A DNA stretch of 64,000 bases from positions 84,000,684 through 84,064,683 of the forward strand of contig CM042685.1 in NCBI GenBank assembly GCA_023614405.1, written 5' to 3'. This DNA is from Avena insularis. Taxonomy: Eukaryota > Streptophyta > Magnoliopsida > Poales > Poaceae. Made by a program: the position numbers and the translations under genes. Each line of letters opens with the position of its first letter. Positions within the stretch are counted from its first letter, which is position 1. Shown piece by piece: positions 53,868 to 64,000 of this stretch. The notes beneath the pieces are model-generated. The model was not told the DNA's origin and made no database searches. It was given only the letters and a program-made list of their open reading frames with translations.

Positions 53868-56800
53868 TGTAACATCCCAAGCTTGTAAAATATGTAATTA
53901 GTACCTAAGCATTGCATGCATGTGTTAAACTCAATAAATTATTGCATGTGATCAAGTGTGTGAACCAAAGTACAAGTGCAAAACCCCAAACCCTATTTTC
54001 CCCTCTCTTTGAAAAGCAATTCAAAAGGATTTGAATTTGAAAAAAATTACCAAAATAGTGAAGCCCAAATGGACTAAAATGGCTCCATGGTATTTCAAAT
54101 ATTTCACCAAACCTCTCTGGTAATTTTAAATGATTCAAAACAGATTTGGAATTAAAAACTTAAAACAGAAATCAAAATCAGAAAAATAAAAAGGGTTTCT
54201 AAGAAAAAAATGGTCAGGAGAGAGAACTAGGCCGCAGCCCAGCAAACCTCTCCCCTCTCTCCCTCTCCCGCAGCCCAGCACCCGGCCCACGCCAGCCCGC
54301 CAGCAGCCCGGTACCGCTTCGCCCGCTCCCATGTCGTCTTCCTCACGACGGCAGGCTCATTGTCATGCCAGCCGGATGTCATTGTTGCTATGGCGTCGTC
54401 GTCCGCCTGCTCAAGATAAGACTCACAAGACGTCTCTCTCTCGCCTTATCCTCTTCCCTCTTGTGCTCTCTCCTCATCTCTGCGCCGCGGCCGGAACCCT
54501 AGCCCTCGGGCTCTGCCGTGCCCCGCCAAACCGTGCCGCCCTGAGCTTTGCCAACACGCCCACGAGCTCCGTCTCCTCCCCAGCATCCTCCCTGCAGAAG
54601 GAATCGTCCGTGGCGGAGAAGAATCGAGCCCCCATATGTTTCCTCTTCGACACCGATGACCACCGGCGCCATCGATTCCGGCGTCCTCTGTGCTCCCCTC
54701 ACGCCAACGACCCCTCTACGAGCTTCCCGATGAGCTCATGGTCCCTGTGACCCTCTTAGTTTCCCCTCTCCCTCTCTGTATCGTCGTCGTCGCAACCATC
54801 TGCACGCGCCGCTGTCGGCCATTGTTGTGCTGCTTGCTCCGGCGACCTCTACCTAGAGGCGCCGCCCTATTTAGGTTCGTGGTGACGCCCTGGTTTGAGT
54901 AGGCCTAGCCGCACGCCCCCGTTCGCCTCCTAGTGCCGCCAGTCGCCGCCGTCTGGCCGTTCTCCGGCGAGGCCCGCGTGGCGCCTGCGTGGCCCAGGCC
55001 CCACCAGTCAGCCCCTCTGGCTAGAGCCAGCCCCGGTGAAAATTGCCCCTCAGCCCTCTTCGCGTGCGTAGCTGCTGAGGTGGACACAGGCCCACCTGTC
55101 TGTGTCTGTGGCTAGCCCAGCCTCGATGTAAAAAGGATTTCCAGATTTATTTAAATTAAGAAAAAGTTTAAGAATTTCACAAATTGTTTGAATATTGTAA
55201 ATTCATTAAATTTTAATTTATAAGTCATAAAAATACAAATAATATATCAAAATGTTCAGAAAAATGAGTTCTATCTAATTACACTATAATCATGCATGGA
55301 TAATCAACTTTAATGACAAGTTTATTTAGAACAACATAGTAACCCCTCTCATGTGTTTCCGGAGTTTTTCGAGTTAGGGTTTTCAACCCTCGGAACCCCG
55401 TTTAAACTATCAAGAATGCCTTAGGGTTTCATTTCAATGCAATTCAACTTGTCATATCATCATCCTTGTTTGAGCATTGCATTGATGCCATGCCTTGATT
55501 GTCGCCTTTGTTTCCGGTATTGGTTCTTTGTGATAGGATCCAAACCCGAAGCTGAAGTCAACAACACCGAAGATCCGTACCTGTCTACTAACGGACAAGG
55601 CAAGCGTAGACTCTCATTCTGAAACTATGTTTTATAAAGTATATTACTTTCTCTCTATGATGCACACGATTCCAATGTGGTCTTTTGTCAGTAGCTAGTG
55701 TACCTATCTGCTGCACTGTTTCCCTTTTGTAGCCTGATACTCCTGATCCACTGCTCCTAGCATACCTAGGTCTGGCATCTGAGCGTTGCTAGAGCTTCTG
55801 AGGTCGACAGCTTAGCGATGCATAATATCAATGTCTGATCTATCCAAACGATGAATCAGAGGTGCCGGAGAATCTAGAAAGGTAGGAGGTGGTGACATCA
55901 TCGAAGGAGTTAACTAATCATGCTAAGGCTTGTATGGGAGGCCACGTTGGGTATGGTTTTTGTAGTCCCATGCTCGCCACCATTAGGACCCGAGTTCTTG
56001 CCTCTTGAACCAAGACGAGCGTACAACCACACGGGGCCTAGAAAACCCCACGAGCAACTAACTTGCCTAGTAGATTCCATGAGTCACATAGTTCGGGCTT
56101 TCCATCTGGCATACGCATTGAAAACCTTTTCGAAATGAGGAGGTGCATCATAACAGGTAGGGAAGCGTGGACCGGGGGTTCTTGGGGTCGATGGAGCCCC
56201 TGGTGAACCAACCTCACCTCACATCTTTAGGGACCGGCTTTGGGACTTGACCCGTTACGGCGGAACCATCCCTAGGGCGTGACTCATGGTCTCAGTGAAA
56301 GCAAGGTAAAGGTCGTGGTCAACCACCCTCTGTCGGCCTTCCAAGGAAGAGGGCTAATAATTTGGCATTAAGAGTCGGTTGGTGCGTATGGGTAAAGTTG
56401 TACACCCCTGCAGGGTATTAATCTTTTCGAAAAGCCGTGTTCACGGTTATGAACGACTTGGGAACGGACGTGATGATCATAGAGAACTATAACCTAAGTA
56501 ATACTTGCTGATCCACGTGTGCATAAGGATGCTTCCTCTGGGTCGAGGGGGGTGATCCTAGATAGGAGGTTCTGATGAAGCTGGTGGTTACCAAGATGTG
56601 ATGAACAGGATGAAGAAATCGCTATCTTATCCCCTTTAAAAGATTCTAAGTAGACGAACCTCTTCTCTCTCTTGTTTACAAATAAAGATTGCTTTCCGCA
56701 AAATAAAATCCAGAGAAAGCCTTTCTAGACAGAGCATGTAGATACTAGGTTATCTAAGTCTTGCGGAGTAAATTCTCATACTCAGCCTTGCGCCATTGTT

Positions 56801-57176
56801 GTTTTTCTATAGAGGATCTGGTTGCAACTGAAGGTGGCTTCTATGTTGATATCGACGAGTAGTTGGGGGTCCCAGGTAGCAGCCTGAGGACTATGGGATG
56901 GACGTCGCTTTTGTTAATGGCCTCTTAGGCCTTTTGCTATGTTGTTGTGTAGTACAACATAATCTGCTTTCGCTGTGTGATGTACTATTGGGTTTATGAC
57001 CTCTGGTTTGTAATAACTCTAATATCTCACTCTGCTAAGAGTTTAAACTTATGCTGTTGAATCCCTGTGTTCTGTAATGTTACCGAATCATACTGTGATC
57101 TTCTGTGTTTTTGAGTTGAACTTATCTTAGATGGTGATCTGAGGTTAGTTTAACCCTAACCCTAGAGGGTGCTACA
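53868..57176 (+). mobile_element. Complete solo LTR of a long-LTR gypsy family, 3309 bp
   Basis: TGTAACATCCCAAGCTTG … GGGTGCTACA with a perfect CGAGC target duplication (53863-53867 and 57177-57181). The empty site is visible in the partner LTR at about 62271 ('actatcgagcacaaatactcc'). No internal region is left, so it arose by LTR-LTR recombination. The first 500 bp are AT-rich, followed by a GC-rich block (54230-55130) and a 3' half shared with 1526-4303. The start/end form suggests a Tekay-like chromovirus; the family is not named. Confidence 0.92.
55530..56862 (+). other. Two-exon acidic coding-like unit inside the solo LTR
   Basis: KPEAEVNNTEDPYLSTNGQ ends in CAAG at 55599, followed by GCAAGC; a second stretch from 56813, after TTTCTATAG, reads …VATEGGFYVDIDE and stops at 56860-56862. 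The proposed 1213-bp GC-AG intron is in phase 1 on both sides, as in the copy at 2690-3997. The peptide is conserved more at amino-acid than at base level between the copies by eye. Function unknown. Confidence 0.4.
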
Positions 57177-58013
57177 CGAGCATAAATACTCCCTCTTGGA
57201 GTCACTAGCATCTACTTGGCCAAGATAGCTACTAGAAACGGAGAGCATGCAAGATCTCAAACAACACAGACATGATAGAATAAATAAGATAGAATCATTA
57301 ACCAATCTGACATAGTAATCTCAATATCCATCGGATCCCCGCAAACACAACATCCATGATTACAGATAGATGATCTTGATCATGAACGGAGCTCACAAGA
57401 TCTAAACATGGTAGCACAAAGGAGGAGAAACAACCATATAGCTACTAGATGGACCCGTAGTCCAAGGTGGAACTACTCATGCTTCATACCGGAGGCTGGC
57501 ATGGTGATGAAGAAGTCCTCTAGGATGATCTATCCCCTCTGGCAGGGTGCTAGGAAGAGCTTCGGATCCCCCTGATCTAGGGATGATTGTGGCGGCGGCT
57601 ACGGACTGTTTTGTGGAAGATTGATCATGTACTTAGGGTTTAGGTATCGGGGGCTTCTTATTGGCGAAGAAGGAGGCCGAGGGGGTACCCGAGGTGGATG
57701 CACCAGGCCTGGCCGCGTGGCCAGGGGGTGTGCCCCCTCGAGGCCCTCCTCCATATTGTCTTCTGGCTTCGTGTTCCCCATGGTAAAATATTGACTTTGG
57801 CTTTTGTCCCGTCCAATTCTGAGAATATTCATTTTCTGACTTTTCTGGAATAAAAAACAACAGAAAAACAGGCAACTGGCACTATGGCATCTTGTTAATA
57901 GGTTAGTCCCAGAAAACATATAAAAATACCTCAAAGTGTAGACAAAGCAAAGCAAAGTAGATACTAAACAAGCATGGAACGTCAAAAATTATAGATACGT
58001 TTACGACGTATCA

Positions 58014-60690
58014 AGCATCCCCAAGCTTTAACTCATGCTCGTCATCGAGTAGGTAAGTGATAAAAAGAATATTTTTTGAGGTGACATGCACGATCAACAT
58101 CAAGATTAAACCATTTGCAAGCATTGAAAGCTCGGATCAAAGTAATCTAAACATGATCATGAAAGAAGAAGTTCTAACTATAAGACAAAGTAACTATGCT
58201 GCAACAAGAAAGGGTACAAACAAAGATCATGAATAACAATGCATTGAAAGATGTTTGTTTGTTTCACATATAGAAAACATAGCATAGTGGCATTCATCCT
58301 GTCCCTCATGGAGTATCAATAAATGCATAGGACACCTTCAAAGTTCACAAGGGTGACTAGATACAAATAGTTCAAGAGCAAGCAATATCAACAATATGAA
58401 TCAATCAATAAGTTTTGGGAAAATGCACACAGAAGTAAGAATGGCAACTATGCTCTCTTAATTGGTTCCTAAGGATAGATGGTGGAGACTCAATATAAAG
58501 GTGGAAGAAAGGCCCTTCATAAAAGGGAAGCGGGGATTTCAAGTCTCATAAAGAGCTGCCAAAAATTATGGTACTTGTTAGCTTTGAGATCTCATTGCCC
58601 CTATCATAAGCATCTTGAAGTGATTAAGGTTAAAGTGAAAAATATGGAGTATATGCTTGACAAAAGTATAAGTTGGCAATCTCATGTCCCTTGAGTATGA
58701 GGGATGCTCCTCATGCTACTCAACTTTAGTCACCGGTAAGTTCTTGTCATAGTAAGTACATGTGTATCATAGAGAACCGCCAACGGGGTACCCATTGCAC
58801 ATGATACAGGAGCTATCCCATATCAAAATGACAAGGGAAGCAGACAATGAGCATCTTAGCAATCTTCTTATTTACCAAAATGGTGTTTTTTCTCTCTTTC
58901 CTCTTTTCAATATCTCTCTCTTTTTTTATAAGAAGAAAGTTTCATAGATTGCTCACTATGGTGATGCTGCAAGTTTCCCCATGCAAGTTTCCACTATGGT
59001 GACACACATACATAACTCCATGGACTTACAAGCTCCCCTTTTATTTCACACCGACGACATCCATAAACAAAAGAGCATGATATCAACTGTGTACAATGTA
59101 CAAGTGCAATGTTGAAAGCGTTCCCCATGAAAACATGGTTTTGATAATTCCAATGTATAAGTGCAAGAATATACAACATAGATGACACAATGGTTCAAGT
59201 TTTATTTAGGGGCAAGAAAATAAAGTGTGCCATCATGTTTGTGAGAGCTTTAATCACTAAGTTTCAATAACAAGTTTAATTTGGAAGATAGATAAAACAA
59301 GAATATACTTGGAATGGTGTAACTCACCATGCATAGGAATTTATAGTGGACACTTTGGAATAACTTGGTTTTTGGGAGTTGGATGCATGAGTAGATCTTA
59401 ATCATACAAGTGGAGGCTAGCAAAATACTGGGAGCGACCAACTAAGAGAGAAATAATGGCCATAATCATGCAAAGCGACAAAACATTACTAATCAAAGCA
59501 TAAAGTGGTACTACAAGTCAAAACTAAATGATCATAGAGGCTATGGTGACTGGTTCATAGTCATAACATGGTGTGAGCATGTGCCAAGTCAACCCAAACA
59601 AAGCATCAAAGGAGAATACCACAATACTATGCTTTTGTATGCTAAAACAACGCATGATTCTTTCAAGGCACATTAAGTAATCATAATTGTTTGGAACAAG
59701 TCAACACAACATCTAGCATGACATGATAAATTCTGAGTCACAGTCAAAGCAAGCTCCTCTTGTACTACTAAAGCAAGAACTTCCTACTCCTTTCCAACAC
59801 CAATCAACTTATTTTAAACAACACGGTGAAAATGGGGGTCCAAACTAATTTATTCAAGCAAACTAAGCAAACAAAAACCAAAAACGAAAACTAAGACGCT
59901 CCAAGAACAACACACTTGTGCATGAAACAATAAAAACGAAGTGTCTAGAAAGACCTGAGATTTTTATTGATGAAGAAGGGGATGCATTGGGCATCCCCAA
60001 GCTTTGACGCTTGTACCTCTGGAATATTTCTTGGGGTGACACGGGGTGGAATCCCAAAGCTTGAGCTTTTGTCCATTCTTCATCTCATTACATCATTCTT
60101 CCTTTACACCTGAAAATTTTCCTTCATACAAAACTTCACACAATCTTCATTAGCAACATTAGTGCATTCAAAAGATAATAGACCTTTGGGTTTAGTTTCA
60201 AAACAACAAAACTTTCACTAAAGACACAATCTACTGTAGCAATTACCTCAAAAAGCTCAATTTCTCAAAAAGAACCCAAAAAGGAATCAATAAGAAGCAA
60301 ATGCATATAATGCCAGAAATCTGTCAAAACAAACCAGCAGGTAGAAACCGATTTTTTCACAGACCTTCTGTTGCTCAAATAAAAAAGTGTTGAACTAACG
60401 AAAGTTATCTAACAACCTAGGGGATTCATTTAGAAAAGTACAGCTCAATATGACTTACAGAAAATTTACATGTATTTTTAGAGTGGATCACAAAAATCTG
60501 TTTCGGGACAGCAACTCCCCAAATCTTACTTCTCTCTCATGATAGGTTACTCTTGGCACAAAAATCAAATAAAAAGGATAAGGAGAGGTTATTACAGAAG
60601 TAATAAATTCCAAGACTCACGAAAACTATTGGGTTATCTCCCAATAAGTACTTTTCTTTAACGCCTTTAAGTTAGGCACAAGAAGCAAGA
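58014..60690. other. Interior of element D without a recognised gene
   Basis: AT-rich internal sequence starting at the polypurine tract. Short frames only, with no domain recognised on either strand. Confidence 0.55.
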
Positions 60691-60691
60691 A

Positions 60692-61261
60692 TCAACTATT
60701 TTCAAATGAAGAAGCATTAAGATCAATACTCGAAATCTCTTCAACTAGGAAAGGTATCTCATCCAAATGTGTTTTATAGGATCCTTTATCATCTCTCTTA
60801 GGTTCACTACTTTCATCAAATGGGTTTTCAGGAACAATCCAATCAAAATTCTTTTCTAAGGCTTCATGCATTACTACAAGTTTAAAAGGTATGGGTATCT
60901 TAATTTCCTTTCCATTGGGTTTGGTTTTATCCAACTTTTCTAAAGTAACCATAACATCTACACATGAGCCTAGCATATTAAAATGTTCAAAGACCTTTTT
61001 AGCTTCCTTAGCAACATCATTGAACTCTTTTAGCAAAGTTTCTAAGATAAACTCTCTCGTTTCAGCATCCTCCTCTTCTTTTAGTTTAAGAAACATTATT
61101 TGCATCATGGGGTTAAGGTTAACAAACCTAGCCTCCAACATGTGAACTAAATAAGTTGCAGCAATTTCATAATTAGGAGCAAGTTCTGCTAAGGATTTAT
61201 CCTCAATATCCTCATGTTTGCTAACATGATTAAAGAATTCTTCAATTTTTTTGTTTCCCAA
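60692..61261 (-). CDS. Open frame of the non-autonomous element D, 189 codons
   Basis: The only sizeable frame in the interior, in element sense, about 270 bases downstream of the primer site, where gag would begin. It is hydrophilic and acidic, with KIEEFFNHVSKHEDIEDKSL, EAKKVFEHFNMLGSCVDVMV and IPIPFKLVVMHEALEKNFD. No zinc knuckle, protease or polymerase motif. It is probably a product conserved in this non-autonomous family (perhaps derived from a gag or a captured sequence); I do not recognise a function. Start chosen at ATG 61261. The upstream frame 61242-61469 is hydrophobic and probably fortuitous. Confidence 0.45.
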   Translation of the reverse strand: MGNKKIEEFFNHVSKHEDIEDKSLAELAPNYEIAATYLVHMLEARFVNLNPMMQIMFLKLKEEEDAETREFILETLLKEFNDVAKEAKKVFEHFNMLGSCVDVMVTLEKLDKTKPNGKEIKIPIPFKLVVMHEALEKNFDWIVPENPFDESSEPKRDDKGSYKTHLDEIPFLVEEISSIDLNASSFENS

Positions 61262-61517
61262 TTATAGAGCCACTACCTATTGAAAGGTATTTCAGGGTGA
61301 ACTTAGGGACCAACATGGTGAGAAAGAGCAAGGTGACAACTAGAGTAAGAACTATTTTTTTTGTGTTTTTGATAAAAGAAAGCAAACCAAATGAAACTAC
61401 TTTTTTTGGAGTTTTTGATAAGAAGAGGAAAACAAAAAACGCAAAAGAAACTAAGTAAAACAAAAACAAAGTAAAGAGAAAGGTTGTGAAGGACTCCCGT
61501 TATGAAGCCGTCCTTAG

Positions 61518-61540
61518 CCTCCCCGACAATAGCGCCAGAA
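61518..61540 (-). other. Primer-binding site region of element D
   Basis: On the minus strand, just after the 5' LTR, the sequence reads CTGGCGCTATTGTCGGGGAG. It starts with TGG in the form common to several grass gypsy groups (TGGCGCCGTTGCCGGGGA-like). tRNA not assigned. Confidence 0.6.
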
Positions 61541-61546
61541 AAATCT

Positions 61547-63112
61547 TGATGATGTGTAGCTCAGATCACTGTAGAACTTTGTTGGGAAACCCCAACAAGA
61601 AGGTATGATGATCACAACAACAAGTTTTCCCTCAGTAGAAACCAAGGTTATCGAACCAGTAGGAGGAAGGAAACAACCCAAAGGTGTTGCTAGCAACTTG
61701 GAAAACTCCACAACACAAACTCAAGACTTTGCCCCAACAAATAGTGAGGTTGTCAATCTCACCGGTTTTCTGAAAACAAAGGATTAACTGTATGGTGTGG
61801 AAGGTAATGGTGCCTTGCAGAAAGTAAACAATAACAGTGGAAGATGTATCAATGGTAAAGATTGGACCGGGGTCCATAGTTCACTAGAGGTGTTCTCCTT
61901 AAGATAAACAACATAACATGCTGGGTAAACAAATTAAAGCGGGGCAATTGACAGGATAGAGCAAGGCATAAGAATGCAATACTAGACATTCATGATCCTA
62001 TGAGATTTGATTGGGCATTACAAAAAGATACATAGACTACCATCCAACTGCATCTATGACTAGTAATCCACCTTCAGGTTATCATCTGAACCCCCTCCAG
62101 TATTAAGTTGCAAGCAACGGATAACTTCTTTAAGCAAGGTGTGTAAAGTGAACAATACACTTGTTGCATGAACAAGAGATTGTTGTTTTCTCCCTAGTAG
62201 CAACAACACATCTACAACCTTAGATATTTCTGTCACTTCCCTAGATTAAATAGAGGCATGAACCCACTATCGAGCACAAATACTCCCTCTTGGAGTCACT
62301 AGCATCTACTTGGCCAAGATAGCTACTAGAAACAAAGAGCATGGAAGATCTCAAACAACACAAACATGATAGAATCAATAAGATAGAATCATTAACCAAT
62401 CTGACATATTAATCTCAATATCCATCGGATCCCCGCAAACACAACATGCATGATTACAAATAGATGATCTTGATCATGAACGAAGCTCACAAGATCTAAA
62501 CATGGTAGCACAAAGGAGGAGAAACAACCTTCTAGATACTACATGGACCCGTAGTCCAAGGTGGAACTACTCACGCTTCATACCGGAGGCTGGCATGGTG
62601 ATGATGAATGCCTCCGGGATGATCTCTCCCCTTCGGCAAGGTGCCAGGAAGAGCTTCATATCCCCCAATATAGGGACGATGGTGGCGGCAGCTATGGACT
62701 GTTTCGTGGAAGATTGATCGGGATCTTAGGTTTTAGGTATCGGGGGCTTCTTATAGGAGAAGAGGGAGGACAAGGGGGTGCCCGAGGCGGCTGCACCACC
62801 CCCCAGGCGCGGGACAGGCCTAGGCGCGTGGCCTAGGGGTGTGGCCCCCCTCCGTCTCATCTTTTGGCTCCGTGTTCCCCACGGTAAAATATTGACTTTG
62901 GCTTTTGTCCCGTACAATTATGAGAATATTCATTTTCTGACTTTTCTGGAATAAAAAACAACAGAAAATAGGCAACTGGCACTATGGCATCTGTATAATA
63001 AGTTAGTCCTAGAAAACATATAAAAATACCTCAAAGTGTAGACAAAGCAAAGCAAAGTAGATACTAAACAAGCATGGAACATAAAAATTATAGATACGTT
63101 TACTACATATCA
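61547..63112 (-). repeat. 5' LTR of element D
   Basis: Uninterrupted LTR. Plus strand TGATGATGTGTAGCTCAGAT … ACTACATATCA. It aligns throughout with the split partner at 53150-58013 and provides the empty site for the solo LTR. Confidence 0.9.
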
Positions 63113-64000
63113 TGGAGTGCCTCCTTTTATAGTCCAAGGGGTTACTACATAGGCCAGCGCCGAACACCACCAAAGGTGTTCTTGGGCGCAATCGTGGTGT
63201 GCCACACGGTCTCTAGGTAGACGAGCAATGCCTATGGCCAATGGATGGCCAGGGGTGGTGCACATGTGCGCTTGATGGCAGGGTGATAGCTCAGGCTCCG
63301 AGCTGTCACTCTTGTTGGTGACAAGCATCAGTGGTATGCAGCTCCATGATGATGTTTGGTAGACCTGGCGTGTCACCCGTTCCCAAGGCTGAGTCTAACA
63401 CGGCTTGTCAGCCTTAGGTGACTCTAGCTCCCGAGCCGCGCCCGACCCAAGAGAAGTGCTCATGTAGTGCTTCTGGGGTGTAGTCGAGGCCACTCCTTAG
63501 CCTCGCTGCCCTTGATCGGGCCCTTTCCCTCCTTCTGGGGCAGCCCCTAAAAGGAGATGTTGGACCACATCGCCTACGCCATTGTCTTTTCATCCTTGTC
63601 CGCTCCCGGCTGGCGGATCAAAGCTTGCCTTCTAGTGCATGTCTTTCCCATAGGTACCTACACCACAGTTGCTATTTAGTATCCATGGACTTCATCATAT
63701 CAAAATTGTACCTGTCCCGAGAACACGATGCTCGTATATTGGTGACCACTTCGTCGGCCAGGATACTTGATTGTTGAGCCACTGACCGGTGGGTCCTGGC
63801 CCACGCGCTATGGCTCAATGCAAGGGACCCCCGATCTTATTACACCAATAGAAGCCCTCGGGCGAGGGCTGGGATCTTGCAATGAAGGGGCCATTGCCGG
63901 GCTTGCCCTTCAATAGCGTGTGGGCCTAGTCCGCATTGCGGGAAGCGTGACAAGACTGGACGGTACACTTTCCCATATTACAGTGCTAACGTGCGCATGG
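63113..64000. other. Unidentified repeat-like flank of element D
   Basis: GC-moderate noncoding sequence continuing the 52831-53149 flank. Phrases such as 'caagggacccccgatcttattacaccaat' and 'ctcgggcgagggctgggatc' look like LTR interior of another gypsy element. No gene and no terminus in the window. Confidence 0.35.

Larger units (their letters stand above)
53150..58013 (-). repeat. 3' LTR of element D, interrupted
   Basis: Parts 53150-53867 and 57182-58013 align in order with 61547-63112 (e.g. 'gttgggaaacccca', 'ggaaggaaac', 'atagaggcatgaacccactatcgagc', 'actccctcttggagtcac', 'gatgatcttgatcatgaacg'). The break is at CGAGC. Confidence 0.9.
53150..63112 (-). mobile_element. Element D: non-autonomous LTR retrotransposon with a nested solo LTR
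   Basis: Two similar LTRs: 61547-63112 (1566 bp, 5' in element sense) and 53150-58013 (about 1550 bp once the inserted solo LTR is removed). On the minus strand each starts TGATA and ends ATCA. Next to the 5' LTR is TGGCGCTATTGTCGGGGA (primer-site form); next to the 3' LTR is AAAGCTTGGGGATGC (polypurine tract). The 3.5-kb interior shows no gag or pol domain, only one open frame. Flanks CTGAG (53145-53149) and TGGAG (63113-63117) agree only partly as a target duplication. Confidence 0.8.

Overview
The window is repeat-dense plant DNA, most likely from a large-genome pooid grass (wheat, oat or ryegrass tribe). I found no intact host gene. Almost everything recognisable is transposable-element sequence, much of it nested. 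The reasons for a grass are Tat-lineage Ty3/gypsy elements with an archaeal-type second RNase H and an antisense extra gene, a CACTA end (…ATTCTTGTAGTG), a Stowaway-like MITE with TA target duplication, a 5S-rRNA-bearing short LTR of Cassandra type, and long TGTAACATCCC…CTACA gypsy LTRs.

Layout. 1-4303: two adjoining LTR fragments, the second a truncated copy of the 3.3 kb LTR seen complete at 53868-57176. 4304-11768: mostly AT-rich, with GC-rich islands and a few exon-like stretches on the minus strand; no gene model could be supported. 11769-28240: a roughly 660-bp tandem array flanked on both sides by a second repeat ('A'). The array is split by a complete 12.2-kb gypsy element ('element A', plus strand, 14239-26438) and carries a 158-bp MITE (27550-27707). 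28241-46812: the 3' part of a CACTA transposon with remains of a spliced TNPA-like gene. It is interrupted in an exon by a second 12.9-kb copy of the same gypsy family ('element B', minus strand, 30936-43880, perfect ACCCA target duplication). 46813-49900: a relic of the antisense-type gene from a third Tat element. 50420-52273: a chromovirus-like pol fragment (minus strand), cut in its reverse transcriptase by a 281-bp 5S-containing LTR with a Met-tRNA primer site. 53150-63112: a non-autonomous LTR element (minus strand) whose 3' LTR is interrupted by the 3.3-kb solo LTR. 52831-53149 and 63113-64000 are the flanks into which it inserted.

How the parts work together. Elements A and B share one plan: LTR, primer site, gag with two related gag modules, protease, reverse transcriptase, RNase H, second RNase H, integrase, then an oppositely oriented spliced gene with its own TATA-like box, polypurine tract and LTR. 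Both are dead: stops (mostly CAG/CAA to TAG/TAA), frameshifts and, in A, a lost integrase aspartate and a roughly 1-kb deletion in the antisense gene.

The less expected signals are these: the antisense spliced gene and the polypurine-tract-like tandem array in its intron; the duplicated gag module; a small two-exon acidic coding unit with a GC-AG intron inside three LTR-type sequences; and degenerate tandem repeats inside an intron of the CACTA gene. Family names rest on motif recognition by eye; no database search was made.
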